In this document: one piece after another, positions 59,161 through 61,318 of the stretch | Position numbering within the stretch: position 1 is the first letter of the stretch | How the letters are laid out: every line of letters starts with the position of its first letter | DNA from: Conidiobolus incongruus B7586 | Taxonomy: Eukaryota; Entomophthoromycota; Entomophthoromycetes; Entomophthorales; Conidiobolaceae | NCBI GenBank assembly: GCA_000697335.1 | Contig: JNEM01008905.1 | Location: 1-61,318, forward strand | Direction: 5' to 3' | Length of the DNA stretch: 61,318 nucleotides | Notes under the pieces: model-generated | The model's input: only the letters and a program-made list of their open reading frames with translations | Database searches by the model: none | Told to the model about the DNA's origin: nothing | Position numbers and translations under genes: made by a program

Positions 59161-60600
59161 AATGGCATAATTTTGAAATTAAAATTAAATAAATAAATTA
59201 ATAAATAATATATAAAAATTAATAGATAATATAGAATTAATAGCCTCTTTTATTATTATAAACTTTTCTTTATACTTTTAGTAAACTTTTAATATCTAAA
59301 AAACAGTTTTTTTATTAAAGACTAAAATTTGATGTTTTTTAAATTAATTTGATTTATTTGCAAGGATTTTTTCTTATAAGCTATTTTTAAATTATTTAAA
59401 ACAATCATAATTATATAAGTTCTAATTAAGTGAATATAATAGATATAATAACTCTCTCTAGTTTTTTATATAAAAAATCTTTTATAGCTTTAACTTTAAG
59501 TATTTTATAGTTATTATGTAAAATAATAAGTGTTATTAATTTATATTAAAAATATTATTTAAAAATTATTTTATTTAAAAAAATAATATATAATTAAATA
59601 TTAATTAATTTTTCTTGAAATATTGAATAAGGAAATTATATACTATTATAATCTATTACAATAATTAATATTCACTTATATTTAAAGGGTTTATTTATTA
59701 AAATTTACAAAAAGATTTAATTTAGCTTAATTTAATATTTTGTTTTATTTTTAAGTAAAAAATTATATAAAGATATTCAAAATTTATTAATTATAAAAAT
59801 TTAGTATAAAAACCTTTGTTTTTAATTATACTTTAATAACTTTAATTTAACTATAATTACTTTAATTTTTTTAAGCTTTTATTAAATTATATAGTATTTA
59901 TTTTATATTTTTATTAATTAAATTAAGTTTAAACTTAAGTATATATATAATATACATGTATAATTAATATTAAATTGCTGTAATAGTTTTTTAACAAAAA
60001 TAAAAAGATATTTTTTAATATATTTTTTTACTTTATTTGTAAATTAAAGAATAATAGTAAAAATTAATTTTTTAAATTTTAGCAAATTTTAAATAATATC
60101 CTTTTTAATATTAAAGTCACTAATTTAGTGATATATGGTAGTTTTAGATAAAACACTATCTTGATAAACTATTTGTAAGTTTTAAATGATTTTAAAAGGT
60201 TTATAATTAAGTTTTAAAAATACAAAAATAAAAACTTTATGATAATCACTATCTAATTTAAGCATAATTAAATTTAAGTATAAATTTTAAAATCAAAATA
60301 TTTTAATAAAAAATAATTAAATATATATATATATATATATATAGTTTCAAAATATATATTATGTTTAAAAGGTTAAAAATTAAAAAATATTTTTATTTTT
60401 TAATCTCTATACTAATATTAATTAAAATTACATCTTTACTACCAATTATCCTCTTTTTTATCTCTAATACTTTCAAGAATAATATTTTTTTTCTTATTAT
60501 ATTACTTATATTATTTTTTAACATATTAAAAATTATTCTATTTAATATATTTTTTAGGATCATAAAATTAAATTTTGTTACTATCTTTTTTTATTTTATT
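59161..60600 (-). mobile_element. Decayed mariner transposon, copy 1 of a direct pair
   Basis: The 59161-59600 part aligns base for base with 60867-61318, the better preserved second copy, including the 3' flank after the transposase stop. On the minus strand the catalytic blocks are still traceable (LYSLNxNLYNYDCFK in place of VYSPDYNLCDYNCFR), but many codons are stops. Most differences from copy 2 replace G or C by A or T. The upstream half (59600 to about 60600) is too AT-rich to read, so the far boundary is a guess from the usual mariner length of 1.3-1.5 kb. Confidence 0.6.
60320..60342. repeat. (TA)n microsatellite
   Basis: About eleven TA units near the presumed 5' end of mariner copy 1. 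Confidence 0.8.
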
Positions 60601-60866
60601 TATTATTATATAGCTTTATATCATAACCATCATTTATTCTAATTTGCTTATTTTATAATTAATTATATATGATAGGTAAAACTATCTAGTTATTATAACT
60701 TAGCTAATCCCCTTAACATTTAAAGCTATAGACCACATAATTACCTATATTTTTGAAAGTTAAGATAAGATTATAAATCTAATAATAATACTCCTTACCA
60801 ATCTTATTACAGATAAATTATATATATATTTGAATAATAATAATAATATTACTCTGTATTTTTAAT

Positions 60867-61318
60867 AATGGGAATTTTTTGCAATTAAAAATAAATAAAC
60901 ATTTGAATATATGATATATAAAAATAAATATATAATATAAATTTAATAGTTTCCTTTATTATTAATAACTTTTTACTATACTTTTAACAAACTTCTAACA
61001 CTTAAAAAACAATTCTTTTTATTAAAGACTGAAATTTAATGTTTCACAAACCAATTAAATTTTCCTGTAGAAATTTTCTTTCTTGTAAACTAGTTTTTTA
61101 ATTGCCTAAAACAATTATAATCACATAGGTTATAATCAGGGGAATATACTAGATGTGGTATTTTTTTCCAGTTATTTTTAATTAGAAAGTTTTTTACAGC
61201 TTTAGATTTATGTATTTTGCAATTATCATGCAAAATAATAGGTTTTCTCAAATTATATTGAGAACACTAATTAGAAATACTTTTATTTAAAAAAACAATA
61301 TATAGTTTACTATTAATC
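60867..61318 (-). mobile_element. Mariner (DD34D) transposon, 3' part, cut by window edge
   Basis: On the minus strand from the right edge the frame reads PIILHDNCKIHKSKAVKNFL, then HLVYSPDYNLCDYNCFRQLK. Exactly 34 residues lie between the Asp of HDN and the Asp of CDY, the DD34D spacing that defines mariner elements in the Tc1/mariner superfamily. A stop follows the LKN, and the remainder of the C-terminus is readable with few changes, so this copy is younger or less mutated than copy 1. Sequence about 90-150 bp past the end still matches copy 1, giving the 3' end of the element near 60867. Terminal inverted repeats cannot be checked because the 5' end is outside the window. Confidence 0.75.

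Noticed and set aside
60361-60642. 93-codon Ile/Phe/Leu-rich frame on the plus strand
   Set aside because: It lies antisense within the presumed 5' half of the mariner relic and its composition is what AT-rich DNA gives by chance.
1-61318. CRISPR array, operon or prokaryotic gene cluster
   Set aside because: There are no spaced direct repeats of the right form; introns and gene families show this is a eukaryotic nuclear sequence.

Overview
The window looks like nuclear DNA of an early-diverging fungus, most probably an Entomophthoromycotina species of the Conidiobolus type. This is inference from three things. Intergenic DNA is extremely AT-rich and coding blocks stand out as GC islands. Introns are very short (about 40-70 bp, GT...AG). 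The gene content is fungal: a TORC2 Rictor/Tsc11 subunit with an HR1 domain, Hrd3, Ilv3, Naf1, a sphingomyelin-synthase-like enzyme and expanded transporter and amidase families. No tRNA, rRNA or CRISPR array was recognised.

Layout. 0.6-1.5 kb: relic of a mariner transposase (minus). 2.7-3.8 kb: G-protein alpha subunit, one intron. 5.7-8.2 kb: Hrd3/SEL1L-like ERAD protein (minus, 3 exons). 9.1-9.8 kb: Ser/Thr-rich surface protein (minus). 10.6-11.1 kb: probable decayed kelch-repeat gene. 12.4-14.3 kb: dihydroxy-acid dehydratase ILV3 (minus, 4 coding exons, with an apparent presequence that lacks an AUG). 16.0-17.8 kb: kelch-repeat membrane protein. 17.9-19.5 kb: GLUT-like sugar transporter (minus). 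20.9-25.9 kb: Rictor/Tsc11, which I could resolve into 27 exons giving an unbroken 1224-residue frame. 29.2-30.1 kb: sphingomyelin-synthase-like PAP2 enzyme. 30.1-36.0 kb: very AT-rich desert holding two GC-richer LTR-like fossils and a 91-codon orphan frame. 36.0-41.6 kb: two tandem GLUT-like transporters. 43.6-53.3 kb: two intact FAAH-like amidases flanking a decayed third copy, with another LTR-like fossil before the last gene. 54.7-55.8 kb: NAF1 (minus, 2 exons). 56.9-57.3 kb: small basic phospho-motif protein. 59.2 kb to the end: two same-orientation copies of a mariner (DD34D) transposon, the second running off the window.

How the genes relate. There are no operons. Housekeeping genes (Hrd3, Ilv3, Tsc11, Naf1) are interspersed with lineage-expanded families. 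Two families are expanded locally. The transporters (three copies, two in tandem) and the amidases (two working copies plus one pseudogene) both carry nearly identical blocks next to diverged blocks, which suggests ongoing gene conversion. I did not find a clearly novel multi-gene system. The best leads are the mosaic transporter pair, the amidase trio with a converted pseudogene tail, the AUG-less ILV3 presequence, and an orphan frame beginning just after an LTR-like element.
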